From the NCBI GenBank assembly GCA_963855995.1, contig OY979729.1, positions 9,256,115 through 9,320,114 on the forward strand: 64,000 bases of DNA. The letters run 5' to 3'. Shown here piece by piece: positions 1 to 12,667 of this stretch (the stretch's first letter is position 1; every line of letters starts with the position of its first letter). The stretch comes from Muricea muricata (lineage: Eukaryota > Cnidaria > Anthozoa > Malacalcyonacea > Plexauridae). A program made the position numbers and the translations under genes. Below the pieces are notes generated by a model that made no database searches, was not told where the DNA came from, and saw nothing but the letters and a program-made list of their open reading frames with translations.

Positions 1-272
1 AAAAAGCGAGAAAATTTGACTTGTATTCCAATTCACCGTAGCAAAACAAATGGTGGCATGTCGATTTTACCAGAATTTAATGCGGGTATCAATCAAGAAT
101 AGCAGTGAAATGATATTTAACATAAGCTAATGGACGGAATTTTAACACAAGTGACAAAATAACCTATCTGTCTGTTCCTCAAACGAGGTTAATTTACCTT
201 AAGTTTTTAAACGATTTCAGACCGCAAGGCATTCTGGTAAAATCAACACCCGCCATCTTTTTGCTACATTAA
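1..272. repeat. MITE-like foldback, family 1 (copy cut by the window edge)
   Basis: The left part (about 30-75: CACCGTAGCAAAACAAATGG then ATGTCGATTTTACCAGAAT) is complementary to the right part (about 225-270: ATTCTGGTAAAATC then GCCATCTTTTTGCTAC). The same sequence is found in the better preserved copy at 6135-6562. Non-autonomous element with no coding content. Confidence 0.6.
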
Positions 273-768
273 ATTCCCAAGGGAATATATCATTTCTTTG
301 TTTCTTAGCTAATTTGGTTCATACATCCATGCAAATCAGTAGGATCATTATATTTTTTTGTGCATTTTAAATTCCCATGGGAATACAGCATGCTTTGTTT
401 CAATGGTGATGCGTCTGTTTATGGTAATTACTGCATAATGCGAATCCTCTTTGATTATTAATATGATAAGTATCTTGGTGCTTTCAGATTTGTTTTGGTA
501 AGCAGGAACAATGAAGTCATTGTTTGTGTACACTAAAGCAAATTACGAAGGTGGTTTGAGAGCAGCTGCGAGGTACCATGCAAATGAAGGCGTTTCGGTT
601 AAATAAGTGTGAGAATTACGGCATTAAAAATTGCATGTCATCTACACTTAAGGATATAAGTTGCCAAAAAAAAAACAACTTTAGTGAATCTGTTGAGTTT
701 CAATTGCTTTTTATTTTTGCCTAATTCTCATGCTTATTTGACCCAGCCTTGGACTTTGGTAAGTATCA

Positions 769-1010
769 GGGGCCGGTTGTATCAAAGGCGTTTAGCTTAA
801 ACGGTGGATAAGTCAAAAATATGAAACACGTTTCCATGTTGTATAAACAAACCAGCTGAAGTTATTTGACCTGAGAAGAACAATTATATATAAAACTAAA
901 TATTTATTCTATTTCAACTCATAATTTCGGTTCCGTACTAGGTGTAAAACTGATTTTTAAATTTCACTTATCCACCGTTTAAGCTAAACGCCTTTGATAC
1001 AACCGGCCCC
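769..1010. repeat. MITE with perfect 45-bp terminal inverted repeats
   Basis: Bases 769-813 are the exact reverse complement of 966-1010, starting GGGGCCGGTTGTATCAAAGG. If the element is read as starting one base in, a possible 3-bp target duplication CAG flanks it (767-769 and 1010-1012). Related termini (GGCC-x-GTTGTTCAAAG type) occur near 37770, 37940, 48965 and 51580. No coding capacity. Confidence 0.8.
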
Positions 1011-1844
1011 AGGTTTATATTTACTCCGGAACAGTTAACACAACGAAAAGCCCATGCCCATTCAGCTAAGGTTTTACGTTTGAAAATTCAATCAAAAACT
1101 CAGTCTAAGTGGGTTTAAGTAGCTAGAGATAACGTAATTTATCTTTTTATTTTGCTTTTTTGTTTATAACGTAATTTATTAGCTAAATGTATGGACTGCG
1201 AGGGTGTGCGCCGTGTGTAAGTTGCATGGGGTTAGGTTTATTAAAGGAATTAAAATTTTTGAAAGTATGCTTAAAAACCAAAATCTGTCGTCACTTCTAA
1301 CAAAACAGTTAAGAGTAGGTTTCAACATCAACTAAATTGATCTATACTATTAACTAAGAAAAATGCGAATTAAGTTTTATATTTTGCAAGCAAATTTTAA
1401 ATAGAATTCTCACCTGTTTTTATATACGAGCTTTTTCTGTTTACGTTTGATCTAAAATATCCAAATAAATTGCATTTAAAATGCATACTTTACCGAAATT
1501 TTAACTCTTTTAATTTTCGAAATTGGGTGGCAGTCGGGGTGGTGGTGGTGCATGCGGGTTTATCAGCTGTGAGTGACTGTGCGATGGTGAGGAAAGTGAA
1601 GGTAACGAATGGAATGCAGGAGCTTAGAACTGAGGAAGACAGCTTAGAACTGAGGCAGGTAGGCAGTTGGTAGGATCAGCGGGGGGCACTTGACATTTTG
1701 GCTTTGGGAATCAAATTTGCATGCTAAGTACTTAAGTCACTAACGTTTGTTGTTTTAATTTGTTAGGTACGCGCGGCTGCTCTCTAGGGAAGATCAACTT
1801 AGCAATTGTATTAGCACTTGCAAAGTTGGTCTTCTCTTTGCCGG

Positions 1845-1962
1845 CTACCCCGGCCAGTTCTCCGAGTGCTACTCCCACCGTGAATAAGTAGAAGTACTTG
1901 TACTACATGTATAAGTACTTCTACTTAGGTGGAAGTGGCACTTGGGGAGCTGGCCGGGGTAG
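1845..1962. repeat. Short foldback element
   Basis: CTACCCCGGCCAG at the left end is matched by CTGGCCGGGGTAG at the right end. An inner stem AAGTAGAAGTACTTGTA / TATAAGTACTTCTACTT sits at the centre. Confidence 0.7.
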
Positions 1963-2153
1963 GGGGATTTTTTTTATTCAATTTCTCAATTCCCATGGGA
2001 ATTGAATTTTTAATTAAAAAGGGGTCACAAGTAAATTTTGTAAACAATTTATTGAAAAAATTTGTAAAGATTACATACAATTTGAATAACAATAAAAAGA
2101 GATTAACTACCACACATTGTACTTATTAAAATAACAACAGAAGAAAACAGAAC

Positions 2154-2401
2154 ATGGCAGAGAGAACAATAACACAAGTGAATGAACAAAGTCCTAAAAA
2201 ACTTGGGTCTTTTCAACGTAAGTAAATGTTTATACTTCAAAATATATTATAACAATGAAACAACTTGAAGTGATAAATTTTGAGAGTTTTGCAAAGGTTT
2301 ACCCAGCATATAACGAGTTGTTTCACAATTACAAAGAAAAACATGTGGCTCAAAACATGCAACTGATAGAGATGACGAGAAGGCTTAACAAGTCTAAGTA
2401 G
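2154..2401 (+). CDS. Candidate small two-exon gene, function unknown
   Basis: I do not recognise this gene. A 64-nt exon opens at ATG 2154 in a favourable context and ends at a good donor (CAAC|GTAAGT, 2217/2218). Joining it to 2271-2401 after a 53-nt intron keeps one frame to TAG at 2399-2401 and gives about 64 residues. The second half is charged and helix-like, with the ORF stretch FESFAKVYPAYNELF and a basic C-terminus RRLNKSK. The acceptor (CTTGAAG) lacks a polypyrimidine tract and the intron is very short, so the model is weak. It could instead be the decayed end of a larger coiled-coil gene, or chance. Confidence 0.25.
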
Positions 2402-5400
2402 AAAGGTTTTCAAAAGTTAGTCACATTTTTATAACCATATGTAACTACCCTGTCAACTCTCCCAGTGGGAAGAACCGGAGTACCCGGAGAAAACCCACGA
2501 GTTTTGGCGGAGCGTTGACCAACGCTTTTTCAAATACAGCCAGCCTCACAGAAGAAAGGTATTTTTGTCAAAAGAAAAATATTATTTTTAATCAATTGTG
2601 CTTTTATAAGTCAGAAAAAATACATGCACGAATTACCAACGAATTTTGATGGCTTTGAGACATGTAACGTGGGCACATAATTCTTCCTAAAAATACTTTT
2701 TTGTACTCGAAACAACCCTTCAAAACGTCGAAAAACAACGAAGAAACGATTTTTTTATAAATTCCAAATTGACCAAGCTGTAATGTTCGGAGCCACATTT
2801 TTCTTATTGCGTTTCTGACCTGACAATGTGAAATGCACTAAACATTGCTACCTTTATTTTTTTTTAACAAAAAATTCAAAAATACATAGAATAAAAACCA
2901 AGCATTTTTAGAATATTGTGTGTAGCACGACATTTTTCAGAAACCAATCTCTTACACTTTTCTTTGCATAACAGTGCATGCGATCTATTTTTCGCAAAAA
3001 AATACAAAGAAAGTCTCAGACATCTCATTTTTCTGGTGGGCACAAGAACAGAAGCTTTTTGTTCAAATTGTGATAATTTATTTGAGATAACTTTGGGCAA
3101 AATTCTATTTTTCATTGAAAACAGCCGAAAAATCAATGCTTTGGCTTTGCCCAGCAACTAATGAAGTCACTCGATAGTGAAGTTGCTTTATATACAATTG
3201 ATAGTTTCAGTGTTAAAGAGACCAAAATAAAAGTAGAAATACATAACTTAGATTGATCTTGGATTGAAAAGTAAAAAATTTATTCGAAGAATCAATTTAA
3301 ATTTAGTCTTTTTGGAAGGTACCATTGTCAGGTTAGGAACATATCTCTTTGAAGTATAAATTCATCTTTACTTACTTGTTGAAAAGGCTATATTCAAGAG
3401 CCATGTAAACCTGTTTTCTTATATTATTATTACCACGCAAGTATTACAAAGTGGAATATTTGAAATGTAAACTTGAACTGAAGCAAAGGAAATGCACATA
3501 CAAATTCAGAAATATTTCAATTGCCAAAATACAAATTCACCACAACCAAACAATATAAAAAGTTCCAGTAGGCAATATGTTGTAATTTTAATTAAGAAAC
3601 TTATAAAGTAATAAATCATACAGGAAACACAAAAGAAATCATTTTCTCATCTTACAGAATCGGTATTTTCAAAATCACTTTGCTATAGATCTGATGTATA
3701 AAATTGACGAGTTTCACAAGCCATTTACAACATTCGCATCTGTGTATGTCAGATATCTCGCCTTCAGCTTGGGTTTGTATATCCGATACAACCCGGTCAC
3801 TTGTATTGTAAATAGTACAAATCAAAATTGTTATCAAATCAAAGTCTCAAACTAATTTAAATTATTCTACTCCATATAATGCCAGACAGTTTTACTTTTT
3901 CTCAGGAAAGACCTTATGTTCAACAAGGTAAATTTGGCATGTTAATTAAGAAGTCTGTAAAATTTGAAATTGCATAGTATCAACTAAAAGCTTCATGTGA
4001 CTTAAAACTTTTTCAAGTCGATGTAATACGAAGAACTCTGGTAAAGTATTTACTGTATCCAGGCATCAATAGAAAACTTTTAAAATTAAAAATTGTAGTT
4101 ACTTATACTTATTATTGGCCAACATCTGTACTGCTTGTTTATCTAGAAAATCTGGCATACTGTCAATTTTTTTAGTCCAAGGAAACTTTTTTACTCTTAA
4201 ATTCTTACATCCGCCACATCTTTTCTTTGCTAATAAAAAGAGCCCACAGAATTTATTTGGCAAGTTGTGGTTTTCTTTTTCATTTAAGATATGTAATTAA
4301 TTGATAAAGTTAAAGAACAACTGCATCAGTTCATCTCAATTCCAAACAAGTTCCACTTTGTAAACAAAAGACAATATGCTAGCTTATTTTGTCCTTAATA
4401 AGTAGTTCATCTTAAAGTTTGAAAGTCAACATTCTAGTACAAAATCACAAAGTCTGTATCTAAGATAAATTACCAGTAGTATAAAATATTACAAAGTATT
4501 TTTTTAACTTTAAAGGGTCCAATATAACATTGAGAACTATTGTGATTTTCAAATGAACTTTCCAAACTTTCAAATGAACACTCAAAGCCAGCTTAAACAA
4601 AAGATGATTGAGATAGTAAACCAGGAAATAACATAGGTGTTGTAATTTTTTATCAAAAATATGATATAGTGCATATAACAGAAACATTTCAATTAAAAAG
4701 TAGAAATATATTTCCTGTGGTTAGTTTTAATTGCTATATATATTGAAATTTTAGTATAATAATGGATGTTTTTGTTTCTGGCAAAGTCACCTCAATCTCC
4801 TTATGTTTAACCAACATTACAAAGTCAAATAATGACAAACACGAATGATTAAACACAAATTTATATTTTAATGGGTAAAAATAAATATGTCCAAATTAGT
4901 ATAATCATGCATATAGGTCTAGTAGGGTACCAATTTTTAGAAACAGAATTGTGTTGTTTAGAGGCATAACATATAAAATTGCTAGATTTGATATTTCAGT
5001 TTTTTAAGAAAGCCTTTTGTATGTGTTTTCATGAACTCTTGGGCCATAATTCAATTGATTTGAACCAAATAAGATTCTAACTTTCTTTTAAAACACAGTT
5101 CATCATTATTTGACTTTTTCTAAGATTAAAATGCTTCTGGAGCACATGAGATTCCACGGTATGTGTACCCACAAAATAATCGTCAAATTAGGTGAGAATG
5201 AAACCGTCATGTCCAAAATTATACCGTCCCAAATTGTCCCATATTCAATATTGTACATGCAATATTCCAATACCTTTAACAATTTCATTTTTCATAACTG
5301 CCAGTTGTTGAGAGGAGGTTAAGCATTTTGTCGATCTACAAACAAATTTCAAAGAATTCTATTGAAGATAGATAACTGAAATGGTAAACAAACTGCAAAA

Positions 5401-5619
5401 GATAACAACGCAAGTGGTTGTGTAAAAACTAAAGACCACGTAAAGTCGGCCATTCTGTACAGTGTTTGGATTTGACAGTTTGAATTTTAATTGCCTCAAG
5501 AAAAGTCTAAAAGGCATTAAAAGCATAACATTCCTTGTTCTTTTTTAACCTCCCGACCTTGCACGACTCCCACATCCTGCTCCGTCTCCTCCTATCCACC
5601 TCCCACCCTCAAGGCCCTG
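2402..5619. other. Intergenic AT-rich DNA, nothing recognised
   Basis: Short reading frames occur on both strands but none shows domain-like composition, splice logic or similarity to a family I know. No clear terminal inverted repeats were seen. Confidence 0.5.
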
Positions 5620-5624
5620 TCCAT

Positions 5625-6058
5625 TGAACTATAAGTAAACTGGAACGATAAGTCAGGGGGGAAAATTGAAGCCAATTTGATTCAGTTTTTCTGAGTTTTG
5701 AGTTGAAATACTAAACGTCACAAAATGGGTCGCATATCAAATGAAAGCTATTAAAAAGTTGTATTTGGTGTAAAAATTGTGAGGCTTTAGCTGAAAGACA
5801 AACACCTTAAACTTTGAAGGGAAATTTGCCGTATTTTGCAAAATTGCCGTTGTTTTCGTATTTTTAAGGCATTTCTTTTTTGTATAAAGTCTTGAATTTT
5901 TTATATTAAATGTAACTTTTTAATAGCTTCAATTTGATATACGGTCTGATCTTTGGCGTTAAGTATTTCGTCTCAAAACTCAGAAAAACTAACTTGGCTT
6001 CAGCCATTAATTGAACTTTTGTATTGAGTTAGCGTTCCAGTTGTATTACAGTTCACTG
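5625..6058. repeat. Foldback element, family 2 (full copy)
   Basis: The left end (AACTATAAGTAAACTGGAACG, then GAAATACTAAACGTCAC and CATATCAAATGAAAGCTATT) is roughly complementary to the right end (AATAGCTTCAATTTGATAT, GGCGTTAAGTATTTC, GCGTTCCAGTTGTATTACAG). A second, 5'-only copy lies at 52472-52600. Confidence 0.65.
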
Positions 6059-6134
6059 GGCCCTGTCACACGGTGCAATTTTTCTTGCACTTGTAACTGC
6101 TCCGTCTCCTTCTCTATCCACCTCTTACCCTTAA

Positions 6135-6562
6135 GGCCCTGTCACACGGTGCACTTTTCCTTGCATTCACCGTAGCAAAAAAGATGGCGACATGTCGATT
6201 TTACCAGAATGCATTGCAGGTATCAAGAAAGAATACGTGGGAAAAGATGACAAGAAACAAAGCTACTGGATTGAAATTTTAACACAAGTGTGAAAATAAC
6301 CTATTGTCTTCTGTCTGTTCTTCAAAAGACGTTAATTTGCCTTTTTAAACAATTTCAGACTGCCATGCACTCTGGTAAAATCGACATTTGCCATCTTTTT
6401 TGCTACAGGGAAAATCTACTCTTAAGTAAATTTGTGACAAATGTTTGGTACGTTAAAAAACCCCAGCAAACTGTGATGGAAACTTGCATTTGCCAATTTT
6501 ACATCTCCCAATAGTAGAATTGCATTTCAAGTTGCAAGAAAAATTGCATCGTGACAGGACCT
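6135..6562. repeat. MITE-like foldback, family 1
   Basis: Ends GGCCCTGTCACACGGTGCA and TTGCATCGTGACAGGACC are inverted repeats. The internal arms with AAGATGGCGACATGTCGATT and the complementary ATCGACATTTGCCATCTTTT match the copy at the start of the window. A fragment with the same terminus also lies at 6058-6100. Confidence 0.7.
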
Positions 6563-7924
6563 TTATTCTCCAGTGTTCCCGCCAACCTGCTCCCACCATT
6601 AGATGGAAAGTCCTTTTTTCACTACATTTTAGTAATTAGGCTACCCCCTTCCTCTCACAAGTCTGTAATCGCCTGACGAAATCAATTGGTCGACAGTCCA
6701 AGGCATGTTTTGTAATCGAAATTCACAAAATTAAAATTAAATTGCCTTTTTACTCCGCCTGCCGTAGGCGAGGCGGAGTTTTAAATTCGCCCGGTTTCTG
6801 TTTTTTTTTTTTCTGGGTGATACCGCTGGGCACAAGCCGCGTGAGCCGACCTAAACACGTCGTTTAAACTCAATTTCCAGCGGAATATGTCAACAAAACA
6901 CGCATTTTAACATGTATGCTAGAACATCTAAACCGCAAGAAGGTTTTACGTGCAAAAATTCTCATGTAAAATGTTTTAAAACGACAAATTCCACCGCGAA
7001 ACTTTACCGAGGAGCGATGAGAGCGTGCTTCCGTCATTTTCTGTTGTATTCCTACTTTTAAGGAAATTTAGAAATTTCTACACAAGAATCAAACGCAAAT
7101 TCTACTGAAATATCTACATACAAAACACAATTTTTAACACGTAATAGTCAACAAAAAGGGACAGGAAGGTTCTTTATCAAAAAATTGCTCCAGAAATGTT
7201 TTAAAACGGCAAATAAAAGGTAAGAGACATTTTACATTCCAATTCCAGAAATACATATGTTAGTCTAAAGTTCCCAACAAATTATATCGTGGAGACTTCA
7301 GACTTAATAGCTTAGTCTAATTTTTAATTTTTGTTGTTTTTATGAGCGATTTTAATACTTGTTTTGTTAGAACGTCACGTTGAATAGTTGACTCAGAGAA
7401 AGGATTTCAAATTGGATATCACAGAAAATACAGATCACAGAAATACTTTTAAGTCGACTACTGTAAAGATTGTTGCTATAATTATTAAAATAGCAAGAAA
7501 AAAACTCAAAAATGCAAAATAAAAAAAGAACAAAATTTAACTTAAATTTAGTAAAATTTCAACTGGCACTTTCTTAATTTGCCAAAACTTTATCAGACAC
7601 CCTGCCTATATACCAATGTTTTAACTGACACCTGAAGCTTTCTGGAAGTAAATACTTTGTCAGCATGTCGAAAGCACAGAATAGAAATAAACAGAAAGGC
7701 CACTCGAGTCGGAACCTTTGAAGTTTGTGTCTCCACGCATGTCTCATTACGCATGTTCATTATGCAGGTTCTGGCCAGTCAATTGCCTTTTCTGGCCAAT
7801 AGGAACGCTGAACTGGCCGTTCCGCCATTATTCTGGCCAGATAACTGCATAAAAATAGGGGGACATGCTGCACTGCTGAGTGGCCCTACTGTTTATACTG
7901 TGTCGAAAGTCTAACTGACAACTT
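6563..7924. other. No gene; short GC-rich hairpin and a direct-repeat copy
   Basis: 6752-6779 is a GC-rich hairpin (ACTCCGCCTGCC / GGCGAGGCGGAGT) out of character with its AT-rich surroundings. 7271-7301 is the first member of a 31-bp direct repeat whose second member is at 8393-8423. The reading frame at 7657-7914 has no recognisable domain. Confidence 0.4.
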
Positions 7925-8300
7925 GTGGGCATGTACAGGTCAAAGTCTAACCGACATCTTGTCAACAAGCCAAAAGCCTAACTGATATCTTTTCAACAAG
8001 TGAAAAGCCTTACCGACATCTTGTCAACAAGCCAAAAGCCTTACCGGCATCTTGTCAACAAGCCAAAAGCCTAACCAACATCTTTTCAACAAGCCAAAAG
8101 CCTAACTGACATCTTGTCAACAAGCCAAAAACCTAACCGACATCTTGTCAACATGCCAAAAATCTAACTAGGAGCATATCAACATGTCAAAAGTCCATTT
8201 CAAAGCTTGTCCACATATCAAAAGACTAACTCAGATCTTATCAACATGTCAAAAGTCTGCTCGAAAACTTGTCAACTAGTCAAAATCCTTACCAACATTT
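7925..8300. repeat. Minisatellite, unit about 31-33 bp
   Basis: About a dozen head-to-tail units with core CATCTTGTCAACAAGCCAAA followed by AGCCTAACCGA. Units are near-identical around 7950-8150 and decay toward both ends (GCATATCAACATGTCAAAAG type by 8170-8300). Confidence 0.85.
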
Positions 8301-8889
8301 TATAAACATGCCAAATATTTACCTGACACCTTATCAACACATCAAATATCTAATTCAAAGCTGGTCAATATATCAAAAGGCTAGCCAACATTTTCCCAAC
8401 AAATTATATCGTGGAGACTTCAGGCAGTGTGCTACAGAATAGATTTAATAAATTGATGGATTTAATAGACTGATGTATTGTATACACTTTTAGTAAAATT
8501 TTCTTTACTTGCAAAATAAAACAGCTATTTGTTGGTGGCATTATGGCAAAAGAATCTTGTTTAACATATGTACTATTAAAGTCTTTAATCTAAATTAAAT
8601 TCTAAAAAATGCAATCCTACTAGGACTCTGGACAGAGTGCCTGGCAGGTCACTCAGACATTGATTTTTGGTTATCTTAGTGATTGCATAAGATGTGCTAG
8701 CAATGTCTTAAAATGCCTTGGAAGGTACCGTAATAATAATTGATTTAAAAAGGAATTAGTTGGACAGAACAGAAATAAGTGAATGTACCCCACCCCCAAT
8801 GAACTTTCTAGTTACAGCCCTGCCTGGCCTTGTGCCCATTTTCGTTTGGCAGGCGGAGTGAACGCCTTAGCAGGCGTCTTGTTACGCTT

Positions 8890-10150
8890 AATGTTGGGTA
8901 GGTAAGTCTATCTGACATGCTTAAAAGGTAACTCTAAGCTACTTTAGTATAAATTTCCAGGTGACTATTGGTTTTCCTGCATTCTGATTGGTCAAGATTC
9001 GCTGTCTCTGAAGTGATAGTCACTGACCTGTGACTATAGCTTTTTGATTTTTGCTTTCCTATACAGAAATAAATTTGAAGTGAATTTTTGTAAAGTTTAG
9101 TTGATTATTATTTGTAAACACCTGGAAATTTATACTAAAACAATTAGTCGCCTGAGGCTCGGTGATTACAAGCCTATATTCACTTCGCCTTCGGCTCAGT
9201 GAATATAGGCTTGTAATCACCTCGCCTTCGGCGACTAATTGTTAAATAGTTAGTATACTAGAGTTACCCTTAGTTGACTAAAGTAACTCTAGTCTACATT
9301 AGTGGTAGACTAGAGTTACGTTCGTTAACCAAGGTAGAGTTACCTAAGATAGCTCTACCTTAGTTAACTAACGTAGCTCTAGTCTACCACCAATGTAGAC
9401 TAGAGTTACTTTAGTCAACTTAGGGTAACTCTGGTATACTAACTATAGTATATTAAAGTTACCTTCTGAGCATGTCAGCTAGACTTGCCTACCTAACAGT
9501 AACCGTAATAACTAGATTTTGGTGAGAACTATAAAGTTGTGAAATTCTATGGGGTGGTAAGGGTGGCGGGGTGGTTAGTGGGATTAGTTAGGACAGTAAG
9601 TACCTACATAGTACCATTAAATTTGGAATAGTACTATGTAGGTACTCACAGTTCTAACTAATCCCACTAACCGCCCCGCCACCCTTACCACACCATAGAA
9701 TTTCACAACTTTATAGTTCTCACAACAATCTAGTTATTACGGTTACTGTTTGGTAGGTAAGTCTATCTGACATGCTCAGAAGGTAACTCTAATATACTAT
9801 AGTTAGTATACTAGAGTTAATACCCTTAGTTGACTAAAGTAACTCTAGTCTACATTAGTGGTAGACTAGAGTTACGTTAGTTAACTAAGGTAGAGTTATC
9901 TTAGATAACTCTACCTTAGTTAACTAACGTAACTCTAGTCTACATTAGTGGTAGACTAGAGTTACGTTAGTTAACTAAGGTAGAGTTATCTTAGATAACT
10001 CTACCTTAGTTAACTAACGTAACTCTAGTCTACCACCAATGTAGACTAGAGTTACTTTAGTCAACTAAGGGTATTAACTCTAGTATACTAACTATAGTAT
10101 ATTAGAGTTACCTTCTGAGCATGTCAGATAGACTTACCTACCAAACAGTA
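8890..10150. repeat. Large nested palindrome (compound foldback)
   Basis: Core words such as GGTAGACTAGAGTTACGTTA recur in both orientations at several nested levels. A motif containing GGTAGGTAAGTCTATCTGACA appears at 8898 and 9752 and in inverse orientation near 9473 and 10115. The segment 9515-9615 (GTGAGAACTATAAAGTTGTG onward) is almost exactly complementary to 9640-9725. A separate element (8943-9139, ends TTTAGTATAAATTTCCAGGTG / complement) and a hairpin (9140-9240) are inserted in the left arm. Confidence 0.85.
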
Positions 10151-10282
10151 ACCGTAATAACTTGACGACAGTGAGAGCTATGAAGCTACGAAAACTGGTA
10201 GGGGTGGAAATTAGTTAACTGTAAGTACCCAATAATTTAGTCCACTTACCTGTATACAGTCTGTTAGTGCACATCTTTTTGT

Positions 10283-10301
10283 CTCCAGGAATTGAACCTG
10301 G
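10283..10301 (-). other. tRNA T-arm-like remnant
   Basis: On the minus strand the sequence folds as a T-arm (stem CCAGG / CCTGG around loop TTCAATT). No complete cloverleaf surrounds it, so it is probably a SINE or tRNA remnant. Confidence 0.35.
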
Positions 10302-11020
10302 AAACCTAATTAGGTCCACTCTAATTAGGTCCCCTCCAGGGGCATTTTTTGTTAAAAGTTAGAAATAAGATTACATTCGCTAAACAACAAAACAAAGTAG
10401 AAAATATAGTAAAGAGATTACAATGTGACATAACAAAACGTAGAAAATGCAGAAATGTACGGTTGGTCTCGTTATGGTTTCAACTGGTTGGCATTCTCTC
10501 CTCATAGAACATCACGCCGGTCCAGTAGGTACAAACTCGCTCATAACCAGTCAATTATCAAAAAATAAGAGAAAAATGATGCTACAAAATATGTCAAAAT
10601 ATGGAAACTAAAGAAAATTTGATTGTAAATGTCTAAAATGACTTTGACAAACGGTACATTGTTATAGTCGGTATTAATTTACCATCTTGACATCTTCTGA
10701 TGGACACAGCTTGTGAATCACTTCTCGGGTCTATTCTTTTCCATTTTATTCTGTCATTGGTTGGTGGTAGCTGTATTTACTTTCACCTGGCATCCTTTAA
10801 AAAAATAAACAGTTACGATGTTTAGAAAACTGTTTACAGGATAAGCAAAGAATACTATGTTAACAAACATTAATAATTTTTTTAGATCATTACTGAGCCG
10901 AACGGCCTCATTCGATATATTGCATAAATCTTCTTTCGTCATATTGCATAAACCTCGCAGTTTTTCTGGGGATAAAATACCGCAAGAAACAAGGAAACTA
11001 TTGTGGTATACATTCGAAGG

Positions 11021-11148
11021 ATTCGGTTCTCACACGATATGAGGAATTATTAAGGCCTCGGTTTGTGTTATCTGCCTCAGCCTTCGGCAGATAACACAAA
11101 CCTCTGCCTTAATAATTCCTCATATCCTGTTCGACCTCATTCAATAAT
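11021..11148. repeat. Short palindromic MITE, family 3
   Basis: ATGAGGAATTATTAAGGCCT at the left is complementary to the right side (CTTAATAATTCCTCAT), with a central hairpin GTTATCTGCC...GGCAGATAAC. A second copy lies at 11508-11616. Confidence 0.8.
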
Positions 11149-11507
11149 TGTTTATTATTTATTCAAAATATTTTAGGAGTTTTGATTGGTTAAGAGCTAA
11201 AGGTGAAATCGTCATATTCTTTTGGTAGTTGCCCAAATTTGGGGTTGGAAATAAACACACGACATTTATGACTCATTTCGTCGTATATTGAAACAATATA
11301 TGACGTCACGCTATAATTTATACGGCTTTTGACTGACCTTGTAATCTGACAATTGTTTTAAGAATATTTTTTTCGTAGTCTGATTGGCTTATCAAAGTTT
11401 CCTAACAACTTCATGCTGTTCCATTATTAGCAGCTTGAGTCTTTTTACTTACAGAGCAAGCGTTTAAACTGAGTTTACAATATTTTCAAAAAATATTAAA
11501 ACAATTA

Positions 11508-11616
11508 TTGAATTCGGTTCTCGCAGGATATAAGGAATCATTAAGGCCACGGTTTGTGGTACTGCCACAAACCTCTGCCTTAATAATTCCTCATATCCCG
11601 CTCGACCTCATTCAAT
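11508..11616. repeat. Short palindromic MITE, family 3 (second copy)
   Basis: Same termini as 11021-11148 (TTGAATTCGGTTCTCGCAGG ... CTCGACCTCATTCAA) with a shorter central loop (GGTTTGTGGTACTGCCACAAACC). Confidence 0.8.
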
Positions 11617-11989
11617 ATTGATAATGCTGACAATAGAAACTATATACCTTGACACCTTTATGGAAATTTGGCCTCTAACATTTGGATTCAGTCATTCAGA
11701 TATTTCTAAAACCAAAACAAAACTATAAGTAGGATTAAACTTTTTGCAAAAATCAGTTATGTAATTAAACAAGTTAGCTGAAGCACTTTGTTATTATTCC
11801 GTCGTTGTAGCCTTAAAATGGGGCAATTTTAGGCTTATTAACTGTGCAGTATACTGTATAATTGCCATCATTATCATGCATGTGTTAAACAAACGAGGAA
11901 ATATAACTTGACATTCTAATTCCCCATGAGAAATTTATTTTAGTTTAGTGGTAGGAAGTTTAATGGTAGGCTTTTCTTTCGTATGTTGA

Positions 11990-12270
11990 GTTCCTTGTAT
12001 GTTCGCATGGTGACTTTGCGCGCCGACTGAACGAAAGTTATCAAAAGCTTGAAAATGTGTCGAGAGGCCAATCCTCGTTGGACTGGTCAGCCGGTTCATG
12101 CCGAAGAAAGAGAAAATGAAGATGTGATGAAGGACACGCAAAGAAAGTACATCTAACATGCAGTGCCAGTAGGTCATTAATCTGTACTGTCGTCGGATTT
12201 TATAAGCTATAAATCCTCAGTGATGAAAGCAGCTGCCGTAGAAATCCTTTCTATAATAGGCGTGAGCCAG
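11990..12270 (+). pseudogene. Decayed 3' end of a tandem GPCR duplicate
   Basis: This stretch aligns base by base with the C-terminal coding end and 3' flank of the intact receptor at 12668-13621. GACTTTGCGCGCCGA, GAAAGTTAT-AAAAGC-TGAAAAT and GTGTCGA correspond to 13541-13590. TGTCGTCGGATTTTATAAGC followed by GATGAAAGCAGCTGCCGTA corresponds to 14032-14075. Its reading frame is interrupted and no seven-helix body precedes it. I infer an ancient tandem duplication of the receptor locus with loss of the upstream copy's body. Confidence 0.65.
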
Positions 12271-12667
12271 CTTGCAACAAACTTTTAAATGAAATCCGTC
12301 TAAATTCGGATCAGAAACCAGTACACTTTCTACCAAATAAGACTTACATTTCGAACAGTTTTTGAAGACAACTTTTGATGCGTTAAAATGTCAGACTGAT
12401 AGATTTCCAAATACTTATTCTCTCTGCTCACTGCTACAGGTAATTTTTACAGTACGAATAATGATATTCAAAACAAATGTTATTAAACTGTAAATTTGAC
12501 AGAAGGAAATTTTTTCATGAACTTTGTTTATACGCAATGACGTTTAACCGTTGCTTTTAACTCCTGGTCAAATATCTTTAGATTAAAACCTACGAAAGTG
12601 TCAGTTTTAAGCGTTTAATAATAATCACGTTCGTGGCAAGTGTATTCTTATGTCATGACAGTATGTC

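Noticed and set aside
7925..8300. CRISPR-like array
   Set aside because: Units are contiguous with no unique spacers, and the genome is eukaryotic. It is a minisatellite.
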